Assembly (NCBI GenBank): GCA_946800325.1
Contig: OX326958.1
Coordinates: 1,994,001 to 2,058,000, forward strand
Reading direction: 5' to 3'
Origin: Luzula sylvatica
Lineage: Eukaryota > Streptophyta > Magnoliopsida > Poales > Juncaceae
DNA length: 64,000 nt
Positions 21,720 to 33,344 of this stretch are shown here, piece after piece. Both the position numbers and the translations under genes were made by a program. Numbering within the stretch: the stretch's first letter is position 1; the number at the start of each line of letters is the position of its first letter. Under the pieces are notes generated by a model. It was not told where the DNA came from. It saw only the letters and a program-made list of their open reading frames with translations, and searched no databases.

Positions 21720-22180
21720 CATATCCATATATATACCTGCATGCAAGTTCTACAACAACGAATAGCCGCTTCTTTTCGAGTCACGCTATCTCCGTCTTCC
21801 AAAAAAACCACTGCACACTCTCTACAAATCTTTAGAAGCTAATAACCCTTCAAAATACAAAATAAAAATACTTTTAATTTTAAGACCCATTTAAAACCAT
21901 AAAAGTTAAAATTTGAAAGTGTAAAAGAGCACATGCGTTGAAGTTGAAAGTTGCGAGGGTGCGGAAAGCCAGCGGCATTATTGATATCTGGTGAAGATTG
22001 AGGCGCATTTAGAACCGTGTTGGATCTGGTACCAGCCGGAGCACTGGAGAGAAAGCGAGAGAGAAAAGGCACAAGATAAAAATTGATTATAATGATAAAA
22101 TTGGATAAAATTATTTGGGACCTGAGTTTTAATCTCTGGTATTTGAATCAACTTACTTAGGCATCTCAACACTGGTCATT
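21720..22180 (-). pseudogene. Unrecognised gene fragment with exon-like segments (possibly captured)
   Basis: Read on the minus strand, ATGACCAGTGTTGAGATGCC (near 22180) ends in a good donor (CCTAA|GTAAGT). An acceptor (TCTCTCCAG) near 22041 then opens a segment continuing in frame as APAGTRSNTVLNAPQSSPDI and FPHPRNFQLQRM. A further segment at about 21736-21830 is open (ECAVVFLEDGDSVTRKEAAI, then RCCRTCMQ) and ends at a donor (CAG|GTATAT). The pattern of open frames with matching splice signals is gene-like, and base composition is higher in GC than the flanks. I do not recognise the protein. Position beside a Helitron end fits gene capture, but that is inference. Confidence 0.4.
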
Positions 22181-22299
22181 TTACTCAAGAAGAAGGAACA
22201 GTTTTAATCTCTCAAGAAAAAAAAATCAATTTAATAAACTGGTATTGCCCGGCATACCGGAATTGGGATTGACCTGATCTGGATTTCTCTCTTGAAAAA

Positions 22300-22900
22300 G
22301 TTTAATAAATCGAAGAACTTACTTATTCATGGCTCCATCTGGTGTGCTTTCGCTTGGCCAGCCTCAATTCTTCGAATCTGGTGAGCTTTCGCTTGTCTAG
22401 CCTGAATCAAAGTAAATACTCAAATGAGAGCGAATTAGAGATTTCAATGATTTCATCGAGAGTTGAGTGATTTCATCAAACACCTTATCTTCGTGAGTTT
22501 TTAGCTCGAAATTAGTTGTGCCCTAACTCCCAAAAGTAGCTGCAGAACGCTAAGCCCTACAAATTAGCGAGTATGGTGATTTGGGATGTTATTTCATCGC
22601 TTGCAACCATGGATTTATGTAACCGTCACATTCTCCTCTCTTACTCGTGTTCTCTCTTTCCATCACTCACTGGCAATCTCTCATTGAAGGTTCCGTGTCT
22701 CCACACCGCATTTTTTCTTTCTCCATCTCGTGGTCTAGAAGCAGGAACCTAGCTCTCTAGGGCGCGTGGATCATGGTTTGGATGTATGGCAAGGAGGTAT
22801 GGAACATGCCTCTCTCTAGTAATGAGTCACGGATCATGTCTTTTCTCTGTTTGAAACGAAGAAAAAAATGAGTGCAATCACGTTTTTTTACTGTTGAAAG
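22300..22900. other. GC-richer non-coding stretch
   Basis: Contains a direct repeat (GGTGTGCTTTCGCTTGGCCA near 22340 and GGTGAGCTTTCGCTTGTCTA near 22380). On the minus strand this reads as GQAKAHQ-type repeats that could be another exon of the fragment just left of it. No full ORF is seen. Confidence 0.4.
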
Positions 22901-22911
22901 TAAAGAAAAAA

Positions 22912-23745
22912 GGGAAATTTTCAAAAAACCCCCTATTTTGTTTGGATATTCTAAAACACCCCTTATTTTTTTGAAAACTCCAAAAAAACCCCTCTACAAA
23001 ACTTTTATTTTCAAATACCCCCTATGGGGTTAAGATTAACTATGGATGGTGTTAAATATTTTTTTATGACCAAATACCCTTCATTTTACATATTTAGTAA
23101 TTAAAATAATGTTTTTGTTATTTGTATTAATTTTTAAAAAGTTCTAATTTTTTTTTTCTTATAATAATTTTTAAAAAATAATTGTCATATGTTATATGTA
23201 TATAATTTTAATATTTCATACATTACATATATTTGACTTTCATAACTTTTTTATTGAAAAAATAACATAAAATAATAATAAGATGAACAACAATATTAAA
23301 AGAACACCTTGCAAATATTTAAAAAACAAAATATCATGAATCTATTAAAAGCATACATAAAAGAAGAACGAAAATAAAATTAAAATAGATGTTTAAAGAA
23401 ATATTTTTCTTTCAGTATATTTTCAAGTTGTTTATTTTATTATTATCTGATGTTAGTTTTTCATGAATAATAAATGAAATATTAAAATTATACAAACACA
23501 ACATTTAATAATTTTATTTTTGTGAAATCATTATATGTTAAAAATTATTTATGAATTTTTTTTAAAACTAATGAAATTAATGAAAAAATAACAAAAAATA
23601 TGCATATGAAAATAGAAGGGTATTTTGGTCAAAAAAAAATTTTAACACCATCCTTGATTAGTTTTAATCCCTATAGGGGGTATTTGAAAATAAAAATTAG
23701 GTAGAAGGGTTTTTTTGGAGTTTCCAAAAAAATAGGGGTTTTTTT
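22912..23745. mobile_element. Long-TIR (Mutator-like) non-autonomous element
   Basis: The left arm begins GGGAAATTTTCAAAAAACCC and has CTCCAAAAAAACCCCTCTAC and AAATACCCCCTATGGGGTTA. The right arm in reverse gives CTCCAAAAAAACCCTTCTAC and AAATACCCCCTATAGGGATT. Arms are about 150 bases. The interior (AAAAGAACACCTTGCAAATA, GATGTTAGTTTTTCATGAAT) is shared with 48470-48950, and end fragments of similar type occur at 43515. No ORF is present. Target duplication was not resolved, and the right end abuts a fragment of the array module. Confidence 0.7.
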
Positions 23746-23749
23746 AGAT

Positions 23750-23835
23750 ACGGGAGGAAAACCAACTGGCTCATGCTAAAATAAACAATGCTATGTTCTC
23801 AAGAGCAAGTATGGAGGAATTGTTCCGATTATATA
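23750..23835 (+). repeat. Array promoter-like module, 3' fragment
   Basis: Only the tail of the module remains: TTTAGATACGGGAGGAAAAC, CAACTGGCTCATGCTAAAAT and AAACAATGCTATGTTCTCAA. The upstream part was apparently displaced by the element ending at about 23745. Confidence 0.6.
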
Positions 23836-23924
23836 ATTATATTATAGTCATTGAAAGTATAAAGTTTTTATCAGATATGTAATTTGCTTATAAATACGTT
23901 AAAAACAATCTAAAATCATGAAAT

Positions 23925-24005
23925 GATTGTAGCTCAGTTGGTAAATTAGCTTACATCTCATTGTTTTTGAATTATTCCTAAGCTGAAGTTCAAATAAGAG
24001 TTAAA
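23925..24005 (+). repeat. tRNA-like / SINE-like head, degenerate
   Basis: TGTAGCTCAGTTGGTAAATT resembles a tRNA or SINE A box. A weak B-box-like GAAGTTCAAAT lies about 45 bases on. A short duplication (TTTTTGAATTATTCCTAAGC) follows. It does not fold as a tRNA. Confidence 0.3.
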
Positions 24006-24079
24006 AATCTCCATTTTTGAATTATTCCTAAGCTGAAGTAGCTTACATCTCATTCTTCCGATTATATAATTATATTATG

Positions 24080-24990
24080 GTTTGAAATTTTACTCCTCTT
24101 TTTTCAAAAAAATTAATCCATAAATATAATAACTTTACAAATATTGTATATAACTCGACTTAGGATTTATATGAAACAAACTGTACTTATAATTTTAAAA
24201 TGTTATAATATGAATATAATAATTTCAAAATATTATTACAAAAATATTATATATCTCTTCAAAATTTTAAAATATTATATATAATCTTAAGGGAATTGAA
24301 ATATCATGATGATCAATATAAAATGACAGCTATCAATACACGTAGGTGTGAAAATTGGGAAGTTCTATGATAGATTTATTTTTTTATTGTGAACCCATTT
24401 TAAAAAACAAATATTTCGAATATTTGTTAAATAATGATTTTTTTTTAAGATTCTAGTGTATATTTATCTTTTAATTTTATCCAAAACATAAATTTCGTAT
24501 AATTAATTAATACATAGCTAAAATTCTTAAAATAATTTTTTGAAAAAATGACCATGATAAAAAAAAATGTCTATCATAAAATTTTTCATGAAAATTTATC
24601 TAATTCCACTATATTCTCTTTGCGAAACAAGAAATTAGATTGAGTAGAAGTATATAATCCAGTTCTTTATCAAATTCCTTGTTGCCAAACACCTCCTAAG
24701 AAATATAATTTGAGATCATTATCTCAAGAAAAAAAATTAAGAAGCTTTTGAAAAGAAAAATCGTATACATCATAACATCTCATGCATACAAACTAATAAA
24801 TTTGAAACTTCTATATTCATTAATATTCATTATTCACTAATATTGAATAATTGGAAAAAAAAAATCATTACTATAGAACTCATTCCGCGTTGTGATAAAT
24901 GCTCGTTCAGAGTCCAAGGCTCCCTTAAAAGGAAAAAATTTGTTGAAAGAAAAAAGAGAGAAAGCTTTAACGTCAGAAATAGAAGGGTTC
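24080..24990. other. Gene-free AT-rich spacer
   Basis: I see no supported ORF, RNA gene or element terminus here. Confidence 0.6.
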
Positions 24991-25009
24991 CTTAATTTGA
25001 TTTATTATG

Positions 25010-25440
25010 TCAACAAGTATTTCATGAGCCGTGTTGAAGAACCAACCTAAATTGAACTGAATTGTATATAAGACATAAATTTGTACGGTCTTTTTTCTTT
25101 TCGAGAACTCAACAAGTATTTCATGAGCCAAAGCAAATAATTCGCGGATTTTGCATGAATTGTTCATGGAATTTGATTTCAATAAGTATAGGTAGCGTGA
25201 TTATTCTCATTATATTATATATTCTCAATTTTTGTATTTTTTTTACTTACAAAATTGATTAATGTAAATTTCATTTTGTGAAAAATTAGATGTCTCGACT
25301 GATTCGGAATAACTTCTAGAAGGCAAGAGCAACGGATGCATTTCTTTTGAATGATTTTTTTCTCTCAACTCGTTCTTGAAACTCAATAGTATAATTTTGA
25401 TATTGGAGGAAAACCAACGATCACATATACAACACACATG
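25010..25440 (+). repeat. Array promoter-like module, copy 4
   Basis: Contains TTGTATATAAGACATAAATT, TTTCATGAGCCAAAGCAAAT, TTTTGCATGAATTGTTCATG, TATAGGTAGCGTGATTATTC, TATATTCTCAATTTTTG and TTGGAGGAAAACCAACGATC. A second partial start (CAACAAGTATTTCATGAGCC) just upstream at 25012 shows an internal duplication. Confidence 0.7.
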
Positions 25441-26420
25441 CTGTTAATAAGATCACAAATTAACATCCTGTGATATTCAAAAAATCAGTACATATTATTA
25501 TGCATAATAAATATTCATTATATAATTATTTGATACGTGTGTACTTTTTATATCAATGTATAAATGAAATATGATTTTTTCTATTTGGTCTTTTTGTTCC
25601 GATTTGTTTACTCTTTGTTGTTTATCATCTAAGTAGGGGTTAGGAATTTATTATGAACCCTTTCAGAGATGTAAAATTCATTTTAATATTTTTTGAAATA
25701 TTTATATGTTTGTATCCTCCAAATACTATGCAAGTCCTCTTCCAAAATATAATTGCTCTTATATATTTTTTTGCATTATTTTAAGTAATTTAATCGTTTA
25801 TACTTGTATTTTGTTTACAACTACACTATTTTGGTTATTTTGGTGTTTGCAAAATATAAATAATTTTATTGAATTTATTAAATTGTCTTATTCCGTCGCT
25901 AATACATCGGTTCTTGATTTTGTATGATCATAATTTGTGTGTGTATTGTTTTATAATCAATAATGATCATTTTAGAGAATGGTCGTCTTACATAAATAAT
26001 ACGAACTATTATCATTAAAGTTATGATAATAATATATACTTTCTCTTGCATGCTCTGTTTTGTGTGTGTGTGTGCGTGTGTATATGTAAATGATACATTG
26101 TTTGCAATAATACAATCCATTCAACAAGTATTGATTGGAAATAAACAATTAAAATTGTAAGATAAATGATATCATTTGACAAGAATGAATCTCTAGGAAC
26201 CCTGAGCCTATTATTTATTTTTGAAATACAATAAATGTTTGTTGTATCTTATGAAATCTTTTTGTAAGGTGATAGATATATCTCTTCTAATTGTTCCTTT
26301 TAAAGAATTCAATATATTTGCTTCTAAAACACAATACATGTTTATATTTAGTTTTTAATGCTATATACTTCTACTTACAATTATTATATATTTATTTATA
26401 ATAAAATTTTAGCAACACTA
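25441..26420. other. Gene-free spacer with Helitron D empty site
   Basis: No gene. The segment about 25930-26200 is a diverged paralogue of the flanks of the element at 54155-55577: GTCGTCTTACATAAATAATA and GAACTATTATCATTAAAG here correspond to the two sides of that insertion. A (TG)n-like run lies near 26062-26080. Confidence 0.55.
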
Positions 26421-27000
26421 CATGCAATACATAAAAAAAATGTCGCTTGACGTCCCCTGATTGGTAGTGGATGGGTGGCGATCACTATCGTTGAATGACA
26501 AATTTCAAATTGTAATTAAATTATCATCACTATTAAATTTATAATTTTTTATTTTACATATTTTTTTTGTTCAATTCACTAACTAGTTTTGGTACATTTG
26601 ATTATTGATTCTTTACCATCATATTTTGCTAAAACTAAATTTGTATACAAGGCCTAAATTTATACGTGGTCCTCTTTTTCACAGCACCACAAATATTTCG
26701 GGAGTGAAAAGCAAGGAACTCATGTATTTTGCATGAATGGAGTTTGAATTCAACAAATATATATAGTGTGACTGCTTTTCTGTATATACTCAATTTTTAG
26801 ATTTTTACTCGCTACATCTACTAATTAGGAATGAGTTCATGATTTTGTTTAAGTTCATTTGTGAAAGTTTAATACTACAATTTAGATATTGGAAGAAAAT
26901 TAACATGCTCATGCTAATATAAACAATTCTAAATTCTAAATTCCCAATAACAAGCATGTAAGAGTCGTTTCTAAATTCTATAACGTATAATTGCCAGATC
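26420..27000 (+). repeat. Block D fragment and array module, copy 5
   Basis: GATTGGTAGTGGATGGGTGG and CAAATTTCAAATTGTAATTA match block D (8520-8600, 50290-50340). A module follows with TTGTATACAAGGCCTAAATT, TTTCGGGAGTGAAAAGCAAG, TTTTGCATGAATGGAGTTTG, CGCTACATCTACTAATTAGG and ATTTAGATATTGGAAGAAAA. Confidence 0.65.
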
Positions 27001-27369
27001 TACAAGGGTTCAAAGTTCTGAAATATCTAAAATCGGTATAGCACATAGACTACATAATGAGTCTTATAAAAATAATAAACCCAACATTTAATATACTTCG
27101 AAGATAGAAAATATGTATACGAGATTTAATGTACCGTCTTCTTCTCTCATTGCCTACGGATATTTCGAAATAATATGCTTTAACGCATATTAATTAGAAC
27201 AACAACTAATTTCGTTATAATCGAGAAGGCCGAGAGGCCGGATTGGTCGTAGCGGATCGAGCCGAATTACAATTAATTATTTTTAGGAGTATCGTGGATA
27301 TTTTAAGATTTATGCATAAATAAAATTGTGTCTTTAAATGAATATTTTCGTTGCTTCCTCTTAAATATA

Positions 27370-28060
27370 TATTGATATTGATTATAGTAATTTTGAGATG
27401 TTTAAAAATAAAAATAAAGTATATGACGAGGAGAAATGAGAGAAAATGAATTTTTTTAAAAGTAACCTCATTTTGGTAATATTTGAATAACCTCTTATCT
27501 TATACTTCGTGTTAGATATATAAAGGGAAATATATTTTTAATGCCTCTCTTTTTATAACCTTCGATTTTGTCATCTAATTATTATTTCTTTACAAGATTT
27601 AATTTCTCAATTAATTTTCATTTTTTTTTAATTGAGCAAAGCAAAATATAAATCACGAGGTAGTAATCAATTGAATGAAATAATTGAGATGATGTACTAG
27701 TACTATATTTATGATGTGTTGAATATGAGTGGAAAATAAAGGGTTGTGTTATTTTTTAAATTTGGCAAAATGATAAAATATTGACTACGCCAAAGCAAAA
27801 ATTATATCATGATTTTCTTTTTCTTTTAATTTTGCATAAATTATGTCATTTTTTCATTGTAAACAAAATAAGAAAAATGATGAAAACACCATTGAAAACA
27901 TAATTTTAAAAAGATGAGGATATTAGAAACAATTGAGAAATAAAAGTGCATAAATCATATTTTTCGGAAAAAAAAAAAAAACTTATAATTCGGGTTATTC
28001 ATGACATTGTTCATTTTGAAGGGTATTACAAAAATTAAGTTGTTTGATTATTATTTCAAA
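27370..28060. repeat. About 660-base repeat, family copy 2 (diverged)
   Basis: Same order as 10030-10692 but with many small differences (GTATATGACGAGGAGAAATG, TTCGTGTTAGATATATAAAG). It stands directly before a module copy and the small ORF. The next family copy begins only about 700 bases later, at 28735. Confidence 0.75.
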
Positions 28061-28089
28061 TTTCAATTTCGGATTTCAAAATTTATGTC

Positions 28090-28425
28090 TGTGTTAATAA
28101 AATGAACGGCATCGGATAGATCTCAAGCCTTGTCTCTTGTGGTGATGATGACACGTGTTTGAGAATCCAATTAAAAACACAAAGACAAACAAATTTGTAG
28201 AAGGACTACAGTAATTATTTCGTGAAGCAAAGCAAGTAGTAATTCATGTATTTTGCATGCTGTTTGTATTTAACAAGTATATAATTTTTTATATAATTAC
28301 TTGTTACTTCTACTAAGGAATTCGTTAGTATATGATTTTTTTTTTCAGTTTATTTGGAGAAGTTCGTTAATACAATTTAGATATTGGAAGAAAATCAATA
28401 AACTCTTGGTCAAGTCATTTTTTGT
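28090..28425 (+). promoter_or_regulatory. Array promoter-like module, copy 6, in front of a small ORF
   Basis: Has the G-box GACACGTGTTTGAG (near 28150), AAAGCAAGTAGTAATTCATG, TTTTGCATGCTGTTTGTATT, an AT-rich TATA-like stretch (AGTATATAATTTTTTATA), TACAATTTAGATATTGG, then the ATG of the small ORF at 28444. This is the one copy with an open frame and Met start directly downstream, the best evidence that the module is a promoter. Confidence 0.5.
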
Positions 28426-28443
28426 AATGGAAGGAACCAGACC

Positions 28444-28605
28444 ATGCCTCCTCCCTCTTACTCACTGCCGGAGGACATGATATGCCCAATCTCGCATATT
28501 ATGCCAGAATTGTTGAGCATGGCAGATTTCAGCAGAGAAGATATCAACATGATGCGATATATATTTGAGAACTTACATGTGAGACTATTTTTTGTTTCTA
28601 TGTAG
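28444..28605 (+). CDS. Small ORF of 53 residues, unrecognised family
   Basis: ATG at 28444 opens a frame (MPPPSYSLPEDMICPISHIM, then PELLSMADFSREDINMMRYI and FENLHVRLFFVSM) to TAG at 28603-28605. The stretch just past the stop still looks coding in the same frame (LDEQL then WLR), but here a TAA interrupts it, whereas the copy near 9.9 kb reads on as KEIERSKNPENVRD. The GT...AG-bounded 27 bases at 28579-28605 are too short for a normal plant intron. The protein is acidic in the middle and probably helical. Resemblance of its core to the minus-strand ORF at 5565-5870 suggests a local family. It may be a degenerate gene, and I cannot name a function. Confidence 0.35.
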   Translation: MPPPSYSLPEDMICPISHIMPELLSMADFSREDINMMRYIFENLHVRLFFVSM

Positions 28606-28735
28606 ACGCTCGACGAGCAATTATTTTGGCTGCGTTAAGAAATTGAAAGGTCGAAAAATCCAGAGAATGTGAGAGATTGAGAAACCAAGAGTTATGTTTA
28701 TTGTTTTTAATATTTAATTTTGGGAAAATTGTTAT
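28606..28735 (+). pseudogene. Downstream remnant of the small ORF
   Basis: Continues the small-gene homology (ACGCTCGACGAGCAATTATT, then GAAATTGAAAGGTCGAAAAA and CCAGAGAATGTGAGAGATTG). An in-frame TAA near 28636 separates it from the part above. The same stretch in the first copy is open to TGA at 9981. Confidence 0.35.
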
Positions 28736-29394
28736 ATTGATATTGATTATAGTAATTTTGAGATGTTTAAAAATAAAAATAAAGTATATGCGGGGAGAAA
28801 TGAGAGAAAATGAATTTTTTTTACAAGTAACCTCATTTTGAAATATTTGAATAATCTCTTATCTTATACTTCGTGTTGGCTATATAAAGGGAAATATATA
28901 TATTTTAATGCCTCTCTTTAGTTATAACCTTCGATTTTGTCATCTAATTATTATTTTTTTACAAGATTCAATTTCTCAATTAATTTTCATTTTTTTTTAA
29001 TTGAGCAAAGCAAACTATAAATCATGAGGTAATACTCAATTGAATGAAATAATTGAGATGATGTACTTTATTTATGATGTTTGAATATGAGTGGAAAATA
29101 AAGGGATGTGTTACTTTCTAAATTAGGCAAAATAATAAAATATTGAATACGCCAAAGCAAAAATTATATCATAAGGTTCTTTTTCTTTTAATTTTGCATA
29201 AATTATGTCATTTTTTCATTGTAAACAAAAAAAGAAAAATGATGAGAACACCATTGAAAATATAATTTTAAAAAGATGAGGATATTAGAAACAATTTAGA
29301 AATAAAAGTGCATAAATCATATTTTTCGGAAAAAAAAAATTATAATTGTGGTTATTCATGACATTGTTCATTTTGAAGGGTATTAAAAAAATTA
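28735..29394. repeat. About 660-base repeat, family copy 3
   Basis: Nearly identical to 10030-10692. It is cut at its A-rich end by the Mutator-like element beginning at 29395, while the downstream continuation (AAGTTGTTTCATTATT) resumes at 32411. Confidence 0.85.
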
Positions 29395-32300
29395 GGGGGA
29401 ATTACTTCTATATCCTTGCTTAATATCCAAATAACAAATTTATCCTTCTAAAAGTGTTAATAACATATTTATCCCTCCTAAACTCATTTTTATCAAATTT
29501 ATCCATAACAAACATTTTCTGTCAAATTTAACTGAGCAAAGGTGATTTTACGATTATGCCCCTCCTTGGACATACAAGATACAACCATCTCCCTCGATCC
29601 TTCTCCCTCCAGACTCTTCTTACCTTGATATTTCTCTCTTGCATTATCTCCATCTCTCTCACGATCTCTCTTGCTCTCTTGATATACATCGCCTTGTGGA
29701 GCACATCTCACTCTCTTACGATTTCCCTCAATATCTCCTTGCAGAGCATATGTCCCCTCTCTCGCGATTTCTCTCCCTATTTCACGGTTGCTCTGCAGTC
29801 CTTAAGCGAGGTGAGTAAAAAAGGCGATTTATGATGCAACCTCTATGCATCTTTCTCGATTGAAATGGAGGCACAATTTTACCAGCAAATCTTCTCTTCG
29901 ATAAGTAAAGGTATCTTTATCGTTTACGGATTTTATTGATTATGTAATTTGAGATTTACTAAGCATGATTATGTTAAATTAGGGCTAACAACATTGAATT
30001 AGGGTTGTTTGGGACTAAATAAGATAGATTTGAGCTGAATTAGCGATACTTTGTGATGAATTAGGGTTAATCGAGACTTGATGATGGTCAATTTGAAACG
30101 AATTAGTGACAATAGTGATTAAATCGACGACTTAAAGACAAAAAAATTTATAACTATAGTAAACACATACATTGCATATAATCCTAGAAAACACATCGTA
30201 TAAAATAATAAAAAATATAAAATTATAAATATTGTAAATATATTGAGTTAGATTTTTTTTTGTCAATTTACTAAAAAATAGAAAACAAAAAAATTTAAGC
30301 TGAATTACAACTAAACAAATATATATTTCAATCATTCAATTTTACAGATTTGGAGGCAATTCAAGAAAAGTACTCGAGAAACTCAAGATCCGAGTACCCA
30401 GAGCAGGACCCGTACTGTATGTGTACTCTATTTCAATCTCTTTGATTCTTAATTTCTTATCTTATGTTGTATGTTTGTGTATGTTAAGTGTATTTGTTTG
30501 TGGATGTTAATTGTTAAGTGTGTGTGTAAGTGTACGTGAAGATGTTGGATGGTATCGTCATTGGTATTTGAAGCATTAGCATAATGTAGATGTACCAGTT
30601 ATGGACTATTGAACTTGACGGAGCCAGCTCTCGACGTGTTGGAAGTTTGTAGCGTGCGATAGATGTATCTTGAGATGGGAAGTAGATTGAAGATGAATGT
30701 AACTTATTTGTTTGGGACGATTTTTCGTTCCACTATGTTATAGTATTTGGTTTTTGAAATGGTACATGGTGGTACCGAGTGATATATAGTGTCTGATTTT
30801 GTCAAATATTGATGCTTGATTTTTGATTTGCCAAGTACAAAGTTTTGTGAAATGTATAACACTAACAAATTTGTGAAATTTGCGCGAGACTTGTCTCATG
30901 AAGTTGAATATGTTAAGTTGTCACCATTCGATTTCATGACAATTTGCAATATACAAAATCTTTCAAATATAGATTTATATTTACATTACAAATTTACAAT
31001 CATAATTATATGGAAAAAGTTATATACGAACTACTGAACCATTCAAAATATGAAACAATCGCAATATACCACATCACTCAATTTACAATAATCATACCAC
31101 AATACACACAATTTACCAATACAAATCATTATTAAATCTTACACAATTTACCAATCTTTATAACATTATTTACGATATAAAATGAACATTGTTTTCCAAA
31201 CCTAAAAAAAAGAAAAAATATAACCAAATACCAAGTAATGAAATATGAAGAAAAATATTGAATTGAGATTTTCTCAATTCAGGCCCAATTTGTGCATGTT
31301 TGCTTTGCCTATAAAAATGATCCCGCATCTCCTCGATAATAACTGCACAAAATGCACATTTCTCCATTAAAATGATACCACATGCATGCACCATTCACAT
31401 TCCTAGATAAAAAAGTATTTTGCAGAAAATTATATTTTCAATTAAAAATTACAAAATGATTTGACCTAAAATTCATCAAATTTATTTCAGGAATGCATCC
31501 ATTTAAACCGGTACGATCAAGATATCAAGATATATAATTTCATTTGAATCTAAATTTGTGCAAAAAAAAGCCATAAAAATATGACGATCTGATAAAAAAA
31601 TTCAGAGCCGATAATGATATTTTTACGGTTTTTACACTAAACTTTTCACCAATCTCAAATGCACAACTAATATAACTTATTTAACACTAACATGATATCA
31701 TGCATAATTGATACTAATCTATGCATAATTAAACACAACTCATTTTAATTTGCCTCCAATTATCAGTAATTGGTCGAATTGATCTTTATATAGTCCCAAT
31801 TAACCCAATTCCAATAATTAGCAAGTCTTAATTGATAGAAATCCAACCTCAAGTAAGAAAAATCACATAATAGATTAAAAAAAATCAACAAGAAATTACC
31901 ATGCCGAGTCGCTCTTCACCAAATGAGAAAATCACATCGAGCAATAAGTGAGCGAGCGCAACTAGAGGCAGGCGAAGAGAAGAAAGGACCTCCTAGATCG
32001 ATTGAGCGAGCAGTAGTAGAGGTAACCCTCTCTTCTTTCGAGACAGAACAAGCACCGTGAAAGAAGAAAGGAGAGGAGGCATCAATGGGTAAGCTGCACG
32101 AAGAAGAAAGAAGGGAAATGACGTACTGGGGAGTCCACTCAATTATGTGAATTAACAAAAGGATAATTTTGTCATTCATATTAATATTTATTATTTTAAT
32201 TAAATTTAAAATTCGAAATAATAATTTGTTTAACAGTAATTTAACAGAAACTTAACGGTAAGGATATATTTGATATTTATAATTTTTAAATGGACATATA

Positions 32301-32402
32301 TGATATTAATTGAGTTTAGAGAGGATAAATGTGTTATTAGTTGTTTTAGGAGGATAAATTTGTTATTTTCAATTTTTAGAGGGACATGAAAGAAATTGTC
32401 CC
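29395..32402. mobile_element. Mutator-like element, 3.0 kb, non-autonomous (possible Pack-MULE)
   Basis: The left end starts GGGGGAATTACTTCTATATC. The right end in reverse starts GGGACAATTTCTTTCATGTC. The arms then share AATAACAAATTTATCCT and TAATAACA(T/C)ATTTATCC for about 100-150 bases. A 9-base target duplication AAAAAATTA is present at 29386-29394 and 32403-32411, and the paralogous site at 10690-10698 is uninterrupted. No transposase ORF is recognisable. The interior includes a C/T-rich leader-like zone (29560-29840), exon-like pieces (29868-30420) and a GC-richer right part (31900-32130), consistent with captured host sequence. It inserted after the A/A' duplication. Confidence 0.93.
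29868..30420 (+). other. Exon pair inside the Mutator-like element (captured gene candidate)
   Basis: ATG at about 29864 gives MEAQFYQQIFSSISK and ends in a donor-like AAAG|GTATCT. About 430 bases later a TTTTACAG acceptor opens a segment continuing in frame as DLEAIQEKYSRNSRSEYPEQ, then DPYC, with GTATGT as a further donor. The joined reading is open and charged. I do not recognise it. This could be a captured gene fragment or part of an element-specific transcript. Confidence 0.35.
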
Positions 32403-32411
32403 AAAAAATTA

Positions 32412-32960
32412 AGTTGTTTCATTATTATTTCAAATTTCAATTTCAGATTTCAAAATTTATGTCTGTGTTAATGAAATGAAAGATCTCAAGCCTTGTCTCT
32501 TGTGGTGATGATGACACGTGTTTGAGAATCCAATTAAGTTGTACACAAGACGAACAAATTTGTAGGACCACCACAATAATTATTTCATGAAGCAAAGCAA
32601 GTAATAATTCATGCATTTTGCATGCATTTGTGTCATAGAGTTTGTAATTCATGCATTTTGCATGCATTTGTGTCATAGAGTTTGTGTTTAACAAGTATAA
32701 ATAGCGTGGTTAATTTCAAAAATAGTATAAATAGTGTGGTTACTTTATTATATACACCCAATTTTTATACTTTCAATGGCTACATGTACTAAAACTAAAA
32801 GAATTAGTATATGATTTGTTTTAAGTTTATTTATGAAAGTTTATTAGTACAATTTAGATATCGGAGGAAAACCAACAACCTCATGCTAATTTGAACAATG
32901 TTGAGTTCTCAACATCATGTATGTAAGAATTGTCTCTATCATCGATTTTCCCGATTGACT
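32412..32960 (+). repeat. Array promoter-like module, copy 7 (with G-box)
   Basis: Almost identical to 10740-11230, including the G-box, the doubled CATGCATTTTGCATGCATTT stretch and TATAAATAGCGTGGTT. It marks the restart of block A' after the Mutator-like insertion. Confidence 0.8.
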
Positions 32961-33344
32961 TTTGATTATCGATAACAATAAATTTTATTGAGATTGTAAC
33001 TTATCACTAAATTTGTTAAAAAAATATAATGCAAACATTGTTGCTACGTTTTTAGAAATGACCATTATACTCTCATATTTTTATTTTATAAATCTCTATA
33101 ATTTAATAAATAATAAATAAATATTAAACTATTATAAAAAATAAAAAATGTTAAAAAATAAATAATACATTGCTATTAAAAATAATTGTTTAATTGGACT
33201 AAGATTTATGACCATGAAAACAAATATTTTTAATTATTAATAAAAATAAATGTATTACATCATACTAACAAATATTGATATTTTGTACTCGATGTTTTTT
33301 CTATAAAAGCAACAACAACAAAATAGTTGTTTAATTTTATTTTA

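Noticed and set aside
28579..28605. Spliceosomal intron of 27 bases in the small gene
   Set aside because: It has GT and AG ends and keeps the frame, but is far below the usual minimum length of plant introns; kept only as a note.
29499..29834. ORFs on both strands in a C/T-rich stretch
   Set aside because: Low-complexity leader-like sequence inside the Mutator-like element; no domain and no homologous copy outside it.
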